NCBI RefSeq assembly: GCF_000346615.1
Contig: NZ_ANNU01000005.1
Location: forward strand, 1 to 64,000
Origin: Nafulsella turpanensis ZLM-10
Lineage (GTDB): Bacteria; Bacteroidota; Bacteroidia; Cytophagales; Cyclobacteriaceae
Direction of reading: 5' to 3'
Length of the DNA: 64,000 nt
The position numbers and the translations under genes were made by a program. The notes beneath the pieces were generated by a model. That model worked only from the letters and a program-made list of their open reading frames with translations. It did no database searches and was not told where the DNA came from. This document shows positions 1-7,679 of the stretch, piece by piece (within the stretch, counting starts at the first letter, position 1; every line of letters starts with the position of its first letter).

Positions 1-18
1 CTGAAAATTGTCTTCTCT

Positions 19-48
19 TTTGCATAGGATAACAAGTTAATAATTTAC
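19..48 (+). promoter_or_regulatory. Possible promoter of the left-edge RNA
   Basis: TTTG at 19-22, an 18-base spacer, then TAATTTAC at 41-48, which matches the Bacteroidota -7 consensus TAnnTTTG at all but the last two fixed bases. It would start transcription near position 55, just before the structured stretch that follows. The match is imperfect, so this is a weak call. Confidence 0.3.
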
Positions 49-49
49 A

Positions 50-215
50 CTTAACCTGCTGTCCTATTTTCGGGGTCCATTATACTCTGTGGATGGCTCC
101 CCCTTCAGGGCAGGAAGCCTACGCAAGAGGAATAGGGCCTTCGGGAAATAGCGGCGAACGAAATAATTTTAAGGTACCCGCCTCATCTGTGGGTTTTACC
201 AGATGCTGTTATTTA
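50..215 (+). ncRNA. Candidate structured non-coding RNA (possibly 6S-like)
   Basis: No convincing reading frame covers this stretch, yet it is dense in short complementary segments. GGGG 72-75 and CCAT 77-80 can pair with CCCC 99-102 and ATGG 93-96. CCCT 101-104 pairs with AGGG 107-110. GGC 109-111 pairs with GCC 117-119. A UUCG loop closed by CC/GG sits at 138-145. GGCG 153-156 pairs with CGCC 179-182, and CATCTG 184-189 pairs with CAGATG 200-205. Some of these helices are alternatives. It is more GC-rich and less codon-like than the other gaps in the window. Small RNAs such as 6S have this size, but I cannot confirm a family by eye. Ends and strand are inferred from the possible promoter at 19-48. 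Confidence 0.4.
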
Positions 216-296
216 TGATGGAGCTCTGGAGCATTCCTTCAATCTATTCGTCAATCACCTCAAGTTGTAATAGAAGCTTTGCCAGCATTATCAGCT

Positions 297-1451
297 TTAC
301 TCCACCGGCACCATTTTCAGATAAACCGGTTTTCCTACTTCAATCTCCTCTCCCGTCGGGCTTAATTTTCCTGTTTCGATGTCACGTGCAAAAACAATTA
401 CATTATCGCTGTTCTGGTGGGCCACGAGTAGAAAGCGTCCGGTCGGGTCAATGGTGAAGTTTCGGGGTGTTTTACCGAGCGTGGACTGGCGGTCTACCAA
501 AGTTAAGGTACCCTTTTCTGGGCCGATCTTGTAAATCACGATTTCATTGGCATCGCCACGGTTAGAGGCATACAGGAATTTCCCGTCGGGCGAAATTTTT
601 ACCTCCGCAGCACTCACCGCTCCTTTGAAATCCGGTTCAGTCATTGGAACCGTCTGCACATGGCTTAGCTTCCCATTTTCATGCCTAAATACGCTTACTT
701 CTGCAGTTAATTCCTGCACCAGGTAAGCATAATCTCCCAGTTCATCGAAAATAAGGTGCCGCGGTCCTGTACCAGGCTCTACTGCAATAAAAGGCGTGGC
801 AGCAGGCTTCAACGGCTGATTGCTCTCAGGATGGTATTCATAAATATTTACTTTATCCGTTCCCAGGTCGCCTACGAAAAGATGCTTTTCTTCAGGCCCT
901 AAAACGGTCGAGTGCACATGGGCTTTTTCCTGCCGCTCTTTGTTAACACTACTCCCCGCGTGTTGGATTGTCTGAATTGCAGCTCCCAAACTTCCATCTT
1001 TCTGTACAGGCAGCACAGAAAGGTTACCACCAGTATAATTACCTACAAAGAGGTTTTCACCCTTTTGATCGACCGTTAAATAAGCCGGATCTCCTCCACC
1101 GGAAGCTTGTTTATTGATAAACTCCAGCGCCCCTGTCTCCCGGTTGAATCGGAAGGCACTTACCGAACCTTCTTTTTCTCCCGATACTTCATTAACGGCA
1201 TACAAATATTGTCCATCAGGACTTAGCACCACAAAGGAAGGGTTTTCCACTCCTTTTGCGGTAAAGGTATGCTCTAACTTTCCAGTCTTCGAATCGAAAC
1301 GGTACACATAAATCCCCTCGCTTTTCCCTGAAGTATAAGTACCCACAATCAGGTGAAATGATGGAGAGTTTTTTATTTGTTGGGCAACTGCCGATGGATT
1401 AACTATTGTCATAGCAGTTAAAAAGCCGAAAAGCAAAATATGTTTTAGCAT
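297..1451 (-). CDS. Exported lactonase-family beta-propeller protein (6-phosphogluconolactonase-like)
   Basis: This 384-residue protein belongs to the lactonase family (PF10282), seven-bladed beta-propellers that include E. coli Pgl (YbhE), which hydrolyses 6-phosphogluconolactone. Residues 1 to about 24 form a Sec signal peptide ending AVAQ, so the mature protein should be in the periplasm or beyond. That makes a role in the cytosolic pentose phosphate pathway doubtful. The family start GTYTSGKSEGIYVY appears near residue 37, and the repeated SPDGQYLYAVNE and PDGKFLYASNRG blade motifs follow. The C-terminal blade PTGRFLLVAHQNSDNV is intact, so the protein looks full length. It stands alone, divergent from the peptidase gene downstream on the plus strand. 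The true substrate is unknown. Confidence 0.85.
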   Translation of the reverse strand: MLKHILLFGFLTAMTIVNPSAVAQQIKNSPSFHLIVGTYTSGKSEGIYVYRFDSKTGKLEHTFTAKGVENPSFVVLSPDGQYLYAVNEVSGEKEGSVSAFRFNRETGALEFINKQASGGGDPAYLTVDQKGENLFVGNYTGGNLSVLPVQKDGSLGAAIQTIQHAGSSVNKERQEKAHVHSTVLGPEEKHLFVGDLGTDKVNIYEYHPESNQPLKPAATPFIAVEPGTGPRHLIFDELGDYAYLVQELTAEVSVFRHENGKLSHVQTVPMTEPDFKGAVSAAEVKISPDGKFLYASNRGDANEIVIYKIGPEKGTLTLVDRQSTLGKTPRNFTIDPTGRFLLVAHQNSDNVIVFARDIETGKLSPTGEEIEVGKPVYLKMVPVE

Positions 1452-2082
1452 ATGAGTGATTTCTATATGACACCTTTTATGGGATCTCCCAGATCTCTGC
1501 CAGGTTTAAGAAAAATAAATTTGGTGTTGAACGGTGGTTATCATTGCCCAGGGATTCAGGATTAAAAGCCTTATTTTCACTACTTTCTCCATTTTATTCC
1601 ACCTGTCTTGCTGTACCATTCAGGATAATCCCCACTAAAGTTAGTATAAATTCTAAAGAAAAGAACAGTGGAGAGGCTTGTTACTGCCACCTTCTCTCTA
1701 CTGCCTATTCCTATGCCTGCAAAATTTCATCTTCTCCACTCAGCTTCTCTAACCTTTCACCGAGCCCTACAGGTTTTTACCCTACAAAACTTTAGTACCT
1801 AAAAGGCAGGAAGCTATTCCAACAGCCGGAATCAGGAATAATACCACCGGAAAGATACCCGGCGTGAAGATCTACTCAGCTAAGCCAAAGCCACCCGGAG
1901 AGAAATTACCACCGCCTCCGGAATAAGCAAAAGGAAAGGCACAAATCAGCATTAGAATACCCCCTTAGCCTCCCCTATACCCTAGCTCATTGCCTATAAA
2001 TCAACTTTTCCGTTTTCCTGCTTCCGTATGTCCGGCAGATTGCCTAATTTATCTTTTTAAAAAGATTTTAACCCACAACCTC
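1452..2082. other. Gene-free gap between divergent genes
   Basis: About 630 bases with no credible gene. The open frames here have unusual amino-acid composition and resemble no known protein. A TAAATTTG at 1516-1523 matches the Bacteroidota -7 element on the plus strand but has no -33 partner and lies over 500 bases from the next start. The sequence from about 1800 to 1980 is poor in T on the plus strand. I see no repeat or terminator. Confidence 0.5.
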
Positions 2083-4242
2083 ATGAACAAAGGCACTTTA
2101 TTAAGTGGCGCTGCCCTAGCCGCTTCTCTTCTGGCCTGCGATGCGCAGAAAGAAGGGACGGAACAGGCAGCCATTCAATACCCTACCGTTAAAACCGTCG
2201 ATACCGTAGATGTTTACTATGGCACCGAAGTGCCTGACCCATACCGCTGGCTCGAAGACGACCGCTCCGAGGAAACCGGTAAATGGGTACAGGCGCAAAA
2301 TGCGATTACCGAAGATTACCTGGCCCAGATTCCCTTCCGCGATAAAATAGAGGAGCGCCTGACAGAAATCTGGAACTACCCTAAAAGCGGAGCCCCTTTT
2401 AAGCGTGGCGACCAATATTTTGTGTACCGGAACGATGGCCTCCAGAACCAGTATGTAGTCTATACCATGGACGAACTGGGCGGTGAAGAAGAAGTATTCC
2501 TGGACCCGAATAAATGGTCGGACGATGGCACTACCTCCCTTAGCGGCTTAAGCTTTTCGGAAGATGGCGAATATGCCGCCTACTCCATTTCCGAAGCAGG
2601 TTCCGACTGGCGCACTATAAAAATAATGGAAGTCGATAGTCGTAAAGAACTGGAAGACGAAGTAAACTGGGCCAAATTCAGTGGCATTAGCTGGGCCGGC
2701 GATGGTTTCTATTACAGTGCCTACGACGCTCCTGAAAAAGGCAATAAGCTCAAGGGCAAAAATGAGTTCCACAAGGTATACTACCACAAACTCGGCACCC
2801 CACAAAGTGAAGACCGGCTGGTGCATGAAGATAAAGAGCATGCCCTGCGCAACTTCTATGCCGGCACGACCGAAGATGAGCGCTTCGTTTATGTTGCCGG
2901 CTCCGAAGGCACCAGCGGCAATAATTTAATGGTAAAGGACCTGAGCAAGCCCAATAGTGAGTTTGTTACCGTTGTCGATAATTTCGAGAACGACCACAGC
3001 GTAGTAGGCAATATTGGAGATGAACTGCTCATCCTCACCACAAAAAACGCCCCTAACAAACGTCTGGTGAAAGTATCGCTCGATAACCCGCAGGAGTGGG
3101 AGAATGTAATTGCAGAGAAAGAACAGCTGCTGGAAGATGTGAGCCTTGCAGGCGGAAAAATGTTCGTGAGCTATATGCAGGATGCCGCAACCAAAGTATA
3201 CCAGTACAGCAAAGAGGGCGAATTGGAAAAAGAAATTGAACTGCCGGGCATTGGCTCTGCCGGAGGCTTTGAGGGTAGCGAAGAGGACAAAGAACTGTTC
3301 TATACCTTTACCTCTTTTACTTTCCCGAGCAATATTTACAAATATAATGTGGAAACCGGAGAGTCGGAGCTATATGAAGCCTCAAAAATCGATTTTGATG
3401 CCGACAAATTTGAAACAAAACAGGTATTCTACACCAGCAAGGATGGCACCAAGGTTCCCATGTTTATCGTGCACAAAAAAGGCCTTGAGCTCGATGGCAG
3501 CAACCCCACCTTCCTCTATAGCTATGGTGGCTTCGACATCAGCATGACCCCTAATTTCAGCGCTGCCCGCCTGGTTTGGCTCGAAAACGGAGGCATATAT
3601 GCGCAGCCGAGCATCCGCGGCGGTGGTGAATACGGACAGGAATGGCACGAAGGTGGTATGAAGATGAAGAAGCAGAATGTATTTGACGATTTTATAGCTG
3701 CAGCCGAATACCTGATTGAAGAAGGCTATACCAGCAAAGACAAGCTTGCCATCAGCGGTGGTTCCAACGGTGGCCTGCTCGTAGGCGCCAGCATGACGCA
3801 GCGTCCCGACCTTTTTCAGGTAGCTCTGCCGGCTGTAGGTGTACTCGATATGCTGCGTTACCACAAATTTACCATTGGCTGGGCATGGGCCGTGGAATAT
3901 GGCGATGTAGACGACAGCGAGGAAATGTTCCGCTACCTGTATGGCTATTCACCTCTTCATAATATCGAAGAAGGTGTACTGTACCCCGCCACCCTGGTTG
4001 CCACGGCCGACCATGACGACCGCGTAGTGCCGGCACACAGCTTCAAGTTTATTTCTGAGCTGCAGGCAAATGGTGCACCGGGCAACCCCTACCTCATTCG
4101 TATCGAAACCAATGCAGGTCATGGTGCCGGCAAGCCTACCTCTAAAATTATTGAAGAGTGGGCCGATAAGTATGCCTTTACCTGGTACAATATGGGGGTG
4201 GAACCCGAGCTGGAGATAGAAAAGAATATAGAACAATTATAA
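2083..4242 (+). CDS. Prolyl oligopeptidase family serine peptidase (S9A), lipoprotein
   Basis: The product cleaves short peptides after proline. It has the full S9A layout: an N-terminal beta-propeller (about residues 45-450) and a C-terminal alpha/beta-hydrolase domain. The nucleophile is Ser561 in GGSNGGLL, the acid lies in TADHDDRVVP, and the histidine in NAGHGAGK. The frame is open from 1990, but the start at 2083 gives a proper lipoprotein signal (MNKGTLLSGAALAASLLAC, lipid Cys19), so I prefer it, giving 719 residues. After cleavage the enzyme should be anchored in an envelope membrane. It probably scavenges peptides. A strong terminator follows directly, so it is likely transcribed alone. 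Confidence 0.93.
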   Translation: MNKGTLLSGAALAASLLACDAQKEGTEQAAIQYPTVKTVDTVDVYYGTEVPDPYRWLEDDRSEETGKWVQAQNAITEDYLAQIPFRDKIEERLTEIWNYPKSGAPFKRGDQYFVYRNDGLQNQYVVYTMDELGGEEEVFLDPNKWSDDGTTSLSGLSFSEDGEYAAYSISEAGSDWRTIKIMEVDSRKELEDEVNWAKFSGISWAGDGFYYSAYDAPEKGNKLKGKNEFHKVYYHKLGTPQSEDRLVHEDKEHALRNFYAGTTEDERFVYVAGSEGTSGNNLMVKDLSKPNSEFVTVVDNFENDHSVVGNIGDELLILTTKNAPNKRLVKVSLDNPQEWENVIAEKEQLLEDVSLAGGKMFVSYMQDAATKVYQYSKEGELEKEIELPGIGSAGGFEGSEEDKELFYTFTSFTFPSNIYKYNVETGESELYEASKIDFDADKFETKQVFYTSKDGTKVPMFIVHKKGLELDGSNPTFLYSYGGFDISMTPNFSAARLVWLENGGIYAQPSIRGGGEYGQEWHEGGMKMKKQNVFDDFIAAAEYLIEEGYTSKDKLAISGGSNGGLLVGASMTQRPDLFQVALPAVGVLDMLRYHKFTIGWAWAVEYGDVDDSEEMFRYLYGYSPLHNIEEGVLYPATLVATADHDDRVVPAHSFKFISELQANGAPGNPYLIRIETNAGHGAGKPTSKIIEEWADKYAFTWYNMGVEPELEIEKNIEQL

Positions 4243-4255
4243 TCAGACGGATTCC

Positions 4256-4288
4256 GAAGGGCAGACTAATTATCTGCCCTTCTTTTTT
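4256..4288 (+). terminator. Rho-independent terminator of the prolyl oligopeptidase gene
   Basis: Perfect 10-bp stem GAAGGGCAGA / TCTGCCCTTC with a 7-base loop, followed by a run of six T, 13 bases after the stop codon. Confidence 0.9.
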
Positions 4289-4368
4289 GTGCCGCAGGGC
4301 ATAAATTTAACTTTAGCTTTCTATTAAGTGCTGCTCTTCGTAGTTTTAATGGCTAAACAATAAAATAT

Positions 4369-4833
4369 ATGCAGATTCGAAAAGGAACGAAAGAAGACCT
4401 GCCACAGGTACTGGACCTGATAAAAGAGCTGGCAGAATATGAAAAGGCACCACAGGAAGTAGACAATACCCTCGAGCGGATGGAGCGGGATGGCTTCGGA
4501 CCTGAAAAAGTGTTTGACTTTATTGTAGCCGAAGAAGAGGGAAAAATCATTGCCCTGGCCCTCTATTTCTGGAGCTACAGTACCTGGAAGGGAAAATGTA
4601 TGTATCTGGAAGATTTAGTCGTTACCCTGCAGCATCGCCGCAGAGGTCTTGGCGGCTTACTCTTTAAAGAGCTCATCCGCATTGCAAAGGAAAAAGATGC
4701 CCGCCGCCTCAGCTGGCAGGTGCTCGACTGGAATGAGCCCGCCATTGAGTTTTATAAAACCATCGGTGCGGAACTTGACGGAGGCTGGATTAATGGAAGA
4801 CTAACATATGAACAGCTGAAGAATAGTCTTTAG
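4369..4833 (+). CDS. GNAT N-acetyltransferase (diamine/SSAT-like)
   Basis: A 154-residue single-domain GNAT enzyme that would transfer acetyl from acetyl-CoA to an amine. The acetyl-CoA loop is seen as LVVTLQHRRRGLGGLLFKEL (about residues 82-101), and the C-terminal motif WNEPAIEFYKTIGA is typical. The opening IRKGTKEDLPQVLDLIKELAEYEK and the segment MYLEDLVV resemble the spermidine/thialysine acetyltransferase branch, which suggests a polyamine or related small amine as substrate. That is inference from resemblance. It follows a terminator and precedes a degenerate repeat, so it is probably a single-gene unit. Confidence 0.88.
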   Translation: MQIRKGTKEDLPQVLDLIKELAEYEKAPQEVDNTLERMERDGFGPEKVFDFIVAEEEGKIIALALYFWSYSTWKGKCMYLEDLVVTLQHRRRGLGGLLFKELIRIAKEKDARRLSWQVLDWNEPAIEFYKTIGAELDGGWINGRLTYEQLKNSL

Positions 4834-4938
4834 TCATGAGAAAGGATGGGAGACAGGAGATACTAGACCTGAGACAAGTGAAACTTTAAATACTTTCCCA
4901 ATTCGCATGTCTCATGTCTCACATCGTATGTCTCACTC
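4834..4938. repeat. Degenerate GAGACA/ATGTCTC simple-sequence stretch
   Basis: Imperfect copies of a short word: GGGAGACAGGAGA and CCTGAGACAAG on one side, CATGTCTCATGTCTCACA and TATGTCTCAC on the other in inverse orientation. The same word recurs in other gaps of this window (about 11511, 29564, 39143, 40331). It lies between convergent genes. Confidence 0.6.
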
Positions 4939-5241
4939 CTAAATAACCTGTTCCAGGAGGGTACGGAAAGCGAGGGCTTTGTTCTGGTAGCGGTCGGCAT
5001 GCTCTTTTTGCAGACGGGGGGCATGTTCTCGCTGGTAGGTATTAATATCTTCCGCTTCGAGGGCAAAGTACTGAATGGCATAGGTGGTGCCACCGTCCAC
5101 TTCGTTCATCAGTTTGTATATCTTATGGTCAATAAAGAGTTTAGTTGCCATTACATCGGGTATATGCACCTCGCGCATCCACTGCAGCCACTCTTTTTCT
5201 ATACTTCCTTCCACGCTTACGGTTACGTTGTATAAAATCAT
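4939..5241 (-). CDS. DUF4286 family protein
   Basis: A 100-residue soluble protein with the DUF4286 pattern: ILYNVTVSVEG at the start, the WLQWMREVHIPDVMATKLF segment about residues 19-37, and QYFALEAEDINTYQREHAP later. The fold is expected to be ferredoxin-like (dimeric alpha-beta barrel type). The family is common in Bacteroidota and has no established function. The start codon at 5241 is the natural one because the family begins M-I-Y-N. It is read alone and divergently from the carotenoid gene at 5343. Confidence 0.85.
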   Translation of the reverse strand: MILYNVTVSVEGSIEKEWLQWMREVHIPDVMATKLFIDHKIYKLMNEVDGGTTYAIQYFALEAEDINTYQREHAPRLQKEHADRYQNKALAFRTLLEQVI

Positions 5242-5342
5242 GCTTTCTGATTAATTTAACTTTAAACACTAGTAAAGATAAGGGGTTTAGCTGAATATAT
5301 GGAAAATCTGCCATTTTATCGCGTCCTCTCTCCACTCCGGTC

Positions 5343-6014
5343 ATGCTAAAGGAACATGCTCTCCAGTGGGTAAGCTACCTTAATGGCCGGCAAAAGGGCC
5401 TGCTGGCGCTAATGGTGGCTACTTACCTGGCAGGTATTGTAGGTTTAATATTACCTGTCAGCCGTACGCTTTTTCAGTCACTTACTCCTGTAAACCTCCT
5501 TCTTTCGGCGGGGATCCTTTTTTCCTTTCACCGGCAATGGAATAGTGCTTTTATTCTTTTTGCTGTGGTGTGCTACCTGCTGGGCTTTTTTTCTGAAGTG
5601 GTGGGTGTGGCGACAGGTCTGCTTTTTGGCAGCTATACTTACGGGCCTGTTTTAGGATTTCAGCTGTGGGAAGTTCCTCTTATTATCGGCCTGAACTGGC
5701 TGATGCTTATTTACAGCACTGGCACTATTTGTGCGAACTTACCCCTATCCAAGTTCTTAAAAGCCCTTTTTGCTTCCGGTTTAATGGTACTCCTGGATTT
5801 CTTTATCGAACCGGTGGCCATGGCGCTGAATTTCTGGCAGTGGGAAAATGAACAGATTCCTGTGCAGAACTTTATTGCCTGGTTTGTCATCTCTTTTATC
5901 CTGCATCTGCTCTTTTTCCTGCTCCCCTTTCCCAAAGGCAACCCGGCGGCTAAAATTTTATATCTCTGCCAATTGGTATTCTTTATTATTTTATGTTTGT
6001 TTACTGTTTATTAG
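5343..6014 (+). CDS. cruF: CruF-like carotenoid biosynthesis membrane protein (carotenoid 1,2-hydratase family, DUF422)
   Basis: A 223-residue protein with about six or seven membrane helices. It matches family PF04240, which includes CruF of cyanobacteria and the haloarchaeal bisanhydrobacterioruberin hydratase. These enzymes add water to the psi end of an acyclic or monocyclic carotene to give a 1-hydroxy group. Family marks are GVATGLLFGSYTYGPVLG with VPLIIGLNWLM (near residues 86-122), and the acidic DFFIEPVAMALNFWQW followed by PVQNFIAWFVIS. It lacks the PxE(E/D) motif of the CrtYc/CrtYd lycopene cyclases, which are of similar size. It is first in the run cruF-crtZ-regulator, with 53 bases to crtZ, and supports a monocyclic product carrying a 1'-hydroxy end. 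Confidence 0.78.
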   Translation: MLKEHALQWVSYLNGRQKGLLALMVATYLAGIVGLILPVSRTLFQSLTPVNLLLSAGILFSFHRQWNSAFILFAVVCYLLGFFSEVVGVATGLLFGSYTYGPVLGFQLWEVPLIIGLNWLMLIYSTGTICANLPLSKFLKALFASGLMVLLDFFIEPVAMALNFWQWENEQIPVQNFIAWFVISFILHLLFFLLPFPKGNPAAKILYLCQLVFFIILCLFTVY

Positions 6015-6067
6015 ACCACAATTAAACAAGATTTTCAGGCTTCCGTTAACTAAATAATAGTTAACTT

Positions 6068-6529
6068 ATGATACTTGTTGTTTCCGTCATACTCAGCTTC
6101 ATTGGTATGGAATTAGCCTCATGGCTTATTCACAGGTATATTATGCATGGGCCGTTATGGAATATCCATAAAACACACCACCAGCATAAAGGGGGATGGC
6201 TGGAGCTGAACGATGTATTTACCCTCTTCTTCGGTGGTCTGGCAGTTATTTTCCTGGTCGTTGGGCTGGAACACAATAATGGAGTGCTAACATGTACCGG
6301 AACAGGAATTACCCTTTATGGACTAACCTATTTTATAGTGCACGACATGCTGATTCACCGCCGACTAAAGCTGTTCGGTCGGGTAAAACATCCGTTTCTA
6401 AAAGCCTTGGCCGAGGCCCATCAGGACCACCACAAAAGTAGAGAACGCGATGGCAGCACCTCGTTCGGGTTGCTGTTAATTGATATTAAATATATTCGTA
6501 AACACTTTAGACAAGGGAGGAAAACGTGA
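6068..6529 (+). CDS. crtZ: Beta-carotene 3-hydroxylase (CrtZ-type, fatty acid hydroxylase superfamily)
   Basis: A 153-residue integral membrane di-iron enzyme that puts a hydroxyl on C3 of beta-ionone rings. All histidine boxes are present: H22-x4-H27 (HRYIMH), HKTHHQH at 34-40, VHDMLIH near 93, and AHQDHHK near 119. The length is normal for bacterial CrtZ. Its stop codon overlaps the GTG start of the MerR regulator by 4 bases, so the two genes are translationally coupled and the regulator is tied to the pigment genes. With CrtW encoded downstream, the ring could become 3-hydroxy-4-keto. Confidence 0.9.
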   Translation: MILVVSVILSFIGMELASWLIHRYIMHGPLWNIHKTHHQHKGGWLELNDVFTLFFGGLAVIFLVVGLEHNNGVLTCTGTGITLYGLTYFIVHDMLIHRRLKLFGRVKHPFLKALAEAHQDHHKSRERDGSTSFGLLLIDIKYIRKHFRQGRKT

Positions 6530-7428
6530 GTTCCTATTCCATTAAAGACCTGGAGCAGCTTTCGGGCATTAAAGCCCATACCCTGCGTATTTGGGAGCAA
6601 CGCTATAATTTTATTACCCCAAAGCGTACCGAAACCAATATTCGTTATTACAATGACCATGACCTTAAGCTGATTTTAAATGTGTCGCTCCTCCGCGAAA
6701 ATGGCTATAAAATATCCAAAATAGCCGAAATGGAGCCGCAGCAAATGGCACAGGCAGTTCTCAGCATCACCGAAAAGAGCGACAACTTCGCTGACCAAAT
6801 CCACAGTCTGGTTCTCTCGATGATTGACCTGGACGAAGAGCGCTTCGAGAAGATTCTGTCGACGAACATCCTGCAGAACGGCTTCGAAAATACCATGCTG
6901 GGTATTATTTTTCCTTTTCTTAACAAAATTGGCATCCTCTGGCAAACAGGTTCAATCAATCCTGCTCACGAACATTTTATTTCTAACCTCATCAGGCAGA
7001 AATTAATCGTAGCAATTGATGGATGCTATGTATCCAGCAAAGAAACCCGCAACAAATACCTCCTCTTTCTGCCGGAAGGTGAGCTCCACGAAATCAGCCT
7101 GCTCTTTTGTCACTATATTATCAAGAGCCGGAAGAATAAGGTGGTGTACCTTGGCCAGAACGTACCCCTGCCCGACCTTGCCAGTACTTACGATACTTAC
7201 CAGCCCAATTTTCTGGTGGGCGTACTTACCTGTGCCCCGGTACAGGCTAAGGTGCAAAAATATATTAACCAGCTGGGAGAGAGTTTTCCTAAGAGTAAAA
7301 TATTCCTGTCCGGGCAGCAGGTAATTGGGCAGGATCTGAAAGCCCCGCAAAATGTAGAGTTTTTTCTTCGGCTCGATAGCTTTCTGAATCTGGTAGAAGA
7401 GCTTTCGGCCGGAAAAATAACTGGCTAA
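6526..7428 (+). CDS. MerR-family regulator with B12-binding domain (CarH/LitR-like photoreceptor)
   Basis: A 300-residue regulator. Residues 4-70 form the MerR winged helix (YSIKDLEQLSGIKAHTLRIW, then RYYNDHDLKLI). Residues about 90-160 match the four-helix cobalamin cap, and about 175-300 the Rossmann B12-binding domain. CarH photoreceptors use the Wx9EH cap motif, here Trp139, Glu149, His150 exactly, and an ExHxxG motif giving the lower axial histidine, here E-L-H188-E-I-S with the last Gly changed to Ser. The residue after the cap Trp is Gln140, where Thermus CarH has the His that forms the light-state adduct. It starts at GTG with a GGGAGG ribosome site at 6515-6520, unusual for this phylum. 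It likely represses the carotenoid genes in the dark and releases in light. AdoCbl binding is inference. Confidence 0.85.
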   Translation: MSSYSIKDLEQLSGIKAHTLRIWEQRYNFITPKRTETNIRYYNDHDLKLILNVSLLRENGYKISKIAEMEPQQMAQAVLSITEKSDNFADQIHSLVLSMIDLDEERFEKILSTNILQNGFENTMLGIIFPFLNKIGILWQTGSINPAHEHFISNLIRQKLIVAIDGCYVSSKETRNKYLLFLPEGELHEISLLFCHYIIKSRKNKVVYLGQNVPLPDLASTYDTYQPNFLVGVLTCAPVQAKVQKYINQLGESFPKSKIFLSGQQVIGQDLKAPQNVEFFLRLDSFLNLVEELSAGKITG

Positions 7429-7611
7429 ACAACGCCTCCAACTATAAAAAGGCAGCATTGTTAAAAGAATTAAAAATTTCTGCAACCTTTATTATAACCG
7501 GCCGTACAAGACTCATACCCGGCCTGATAACCCGGGTTTGATAAATTCACAAAATAGTAAGAGCCTTATTTTTTAAACGCCTGTTTTTTTTATTTTTTCA
7601 CCTTTCCGGGC

Positions 7612-7642
7612 TTGCTATTTTAGGGAACATATCTTAAATTTG
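7612..7642 (+). promoter_or_regulatory. Promoter of the sigma factor-crtI-crtB run
   Basis: TTG at 7612-7614, 20-base spacer, then TAAATTTG at 7635-7642, a full match to the Bacteroidota -7 consensus TAnnTTTG. Transcription would start near 7650, 30 bases before the sigma factor ATG. The 180 bases upstream (7429-7611) hold no gene and are the natural place for an operator of the CarH-like regulator. Two CCGGCC copies (7498-7503 and 7519-7524, approximate) lie about two helical turns apart there. Confidence 0.62.
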
Positions 7643-7679
7643 TTTAACTTTTTTACTGAACTTATAAACATTTTTTTGC

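Noticed and set aside
1544-1795. 83-residue open frame in the gap before the prolyl oligopeptidase gene
   Set aside because: Composition is unusual (Ser, Tyr and Cys rich), there is no promoter, ribosome site or family resemblance, and the frame is typical of random sequence.
5343-6014. CrtYc/CrtYd-type lycopene cyclase as the identity of the first carotenoid gene
   Set aside because: The PxE(E/D) cyclase motif is absent, while the CruF/DUF422 pattern is clear.
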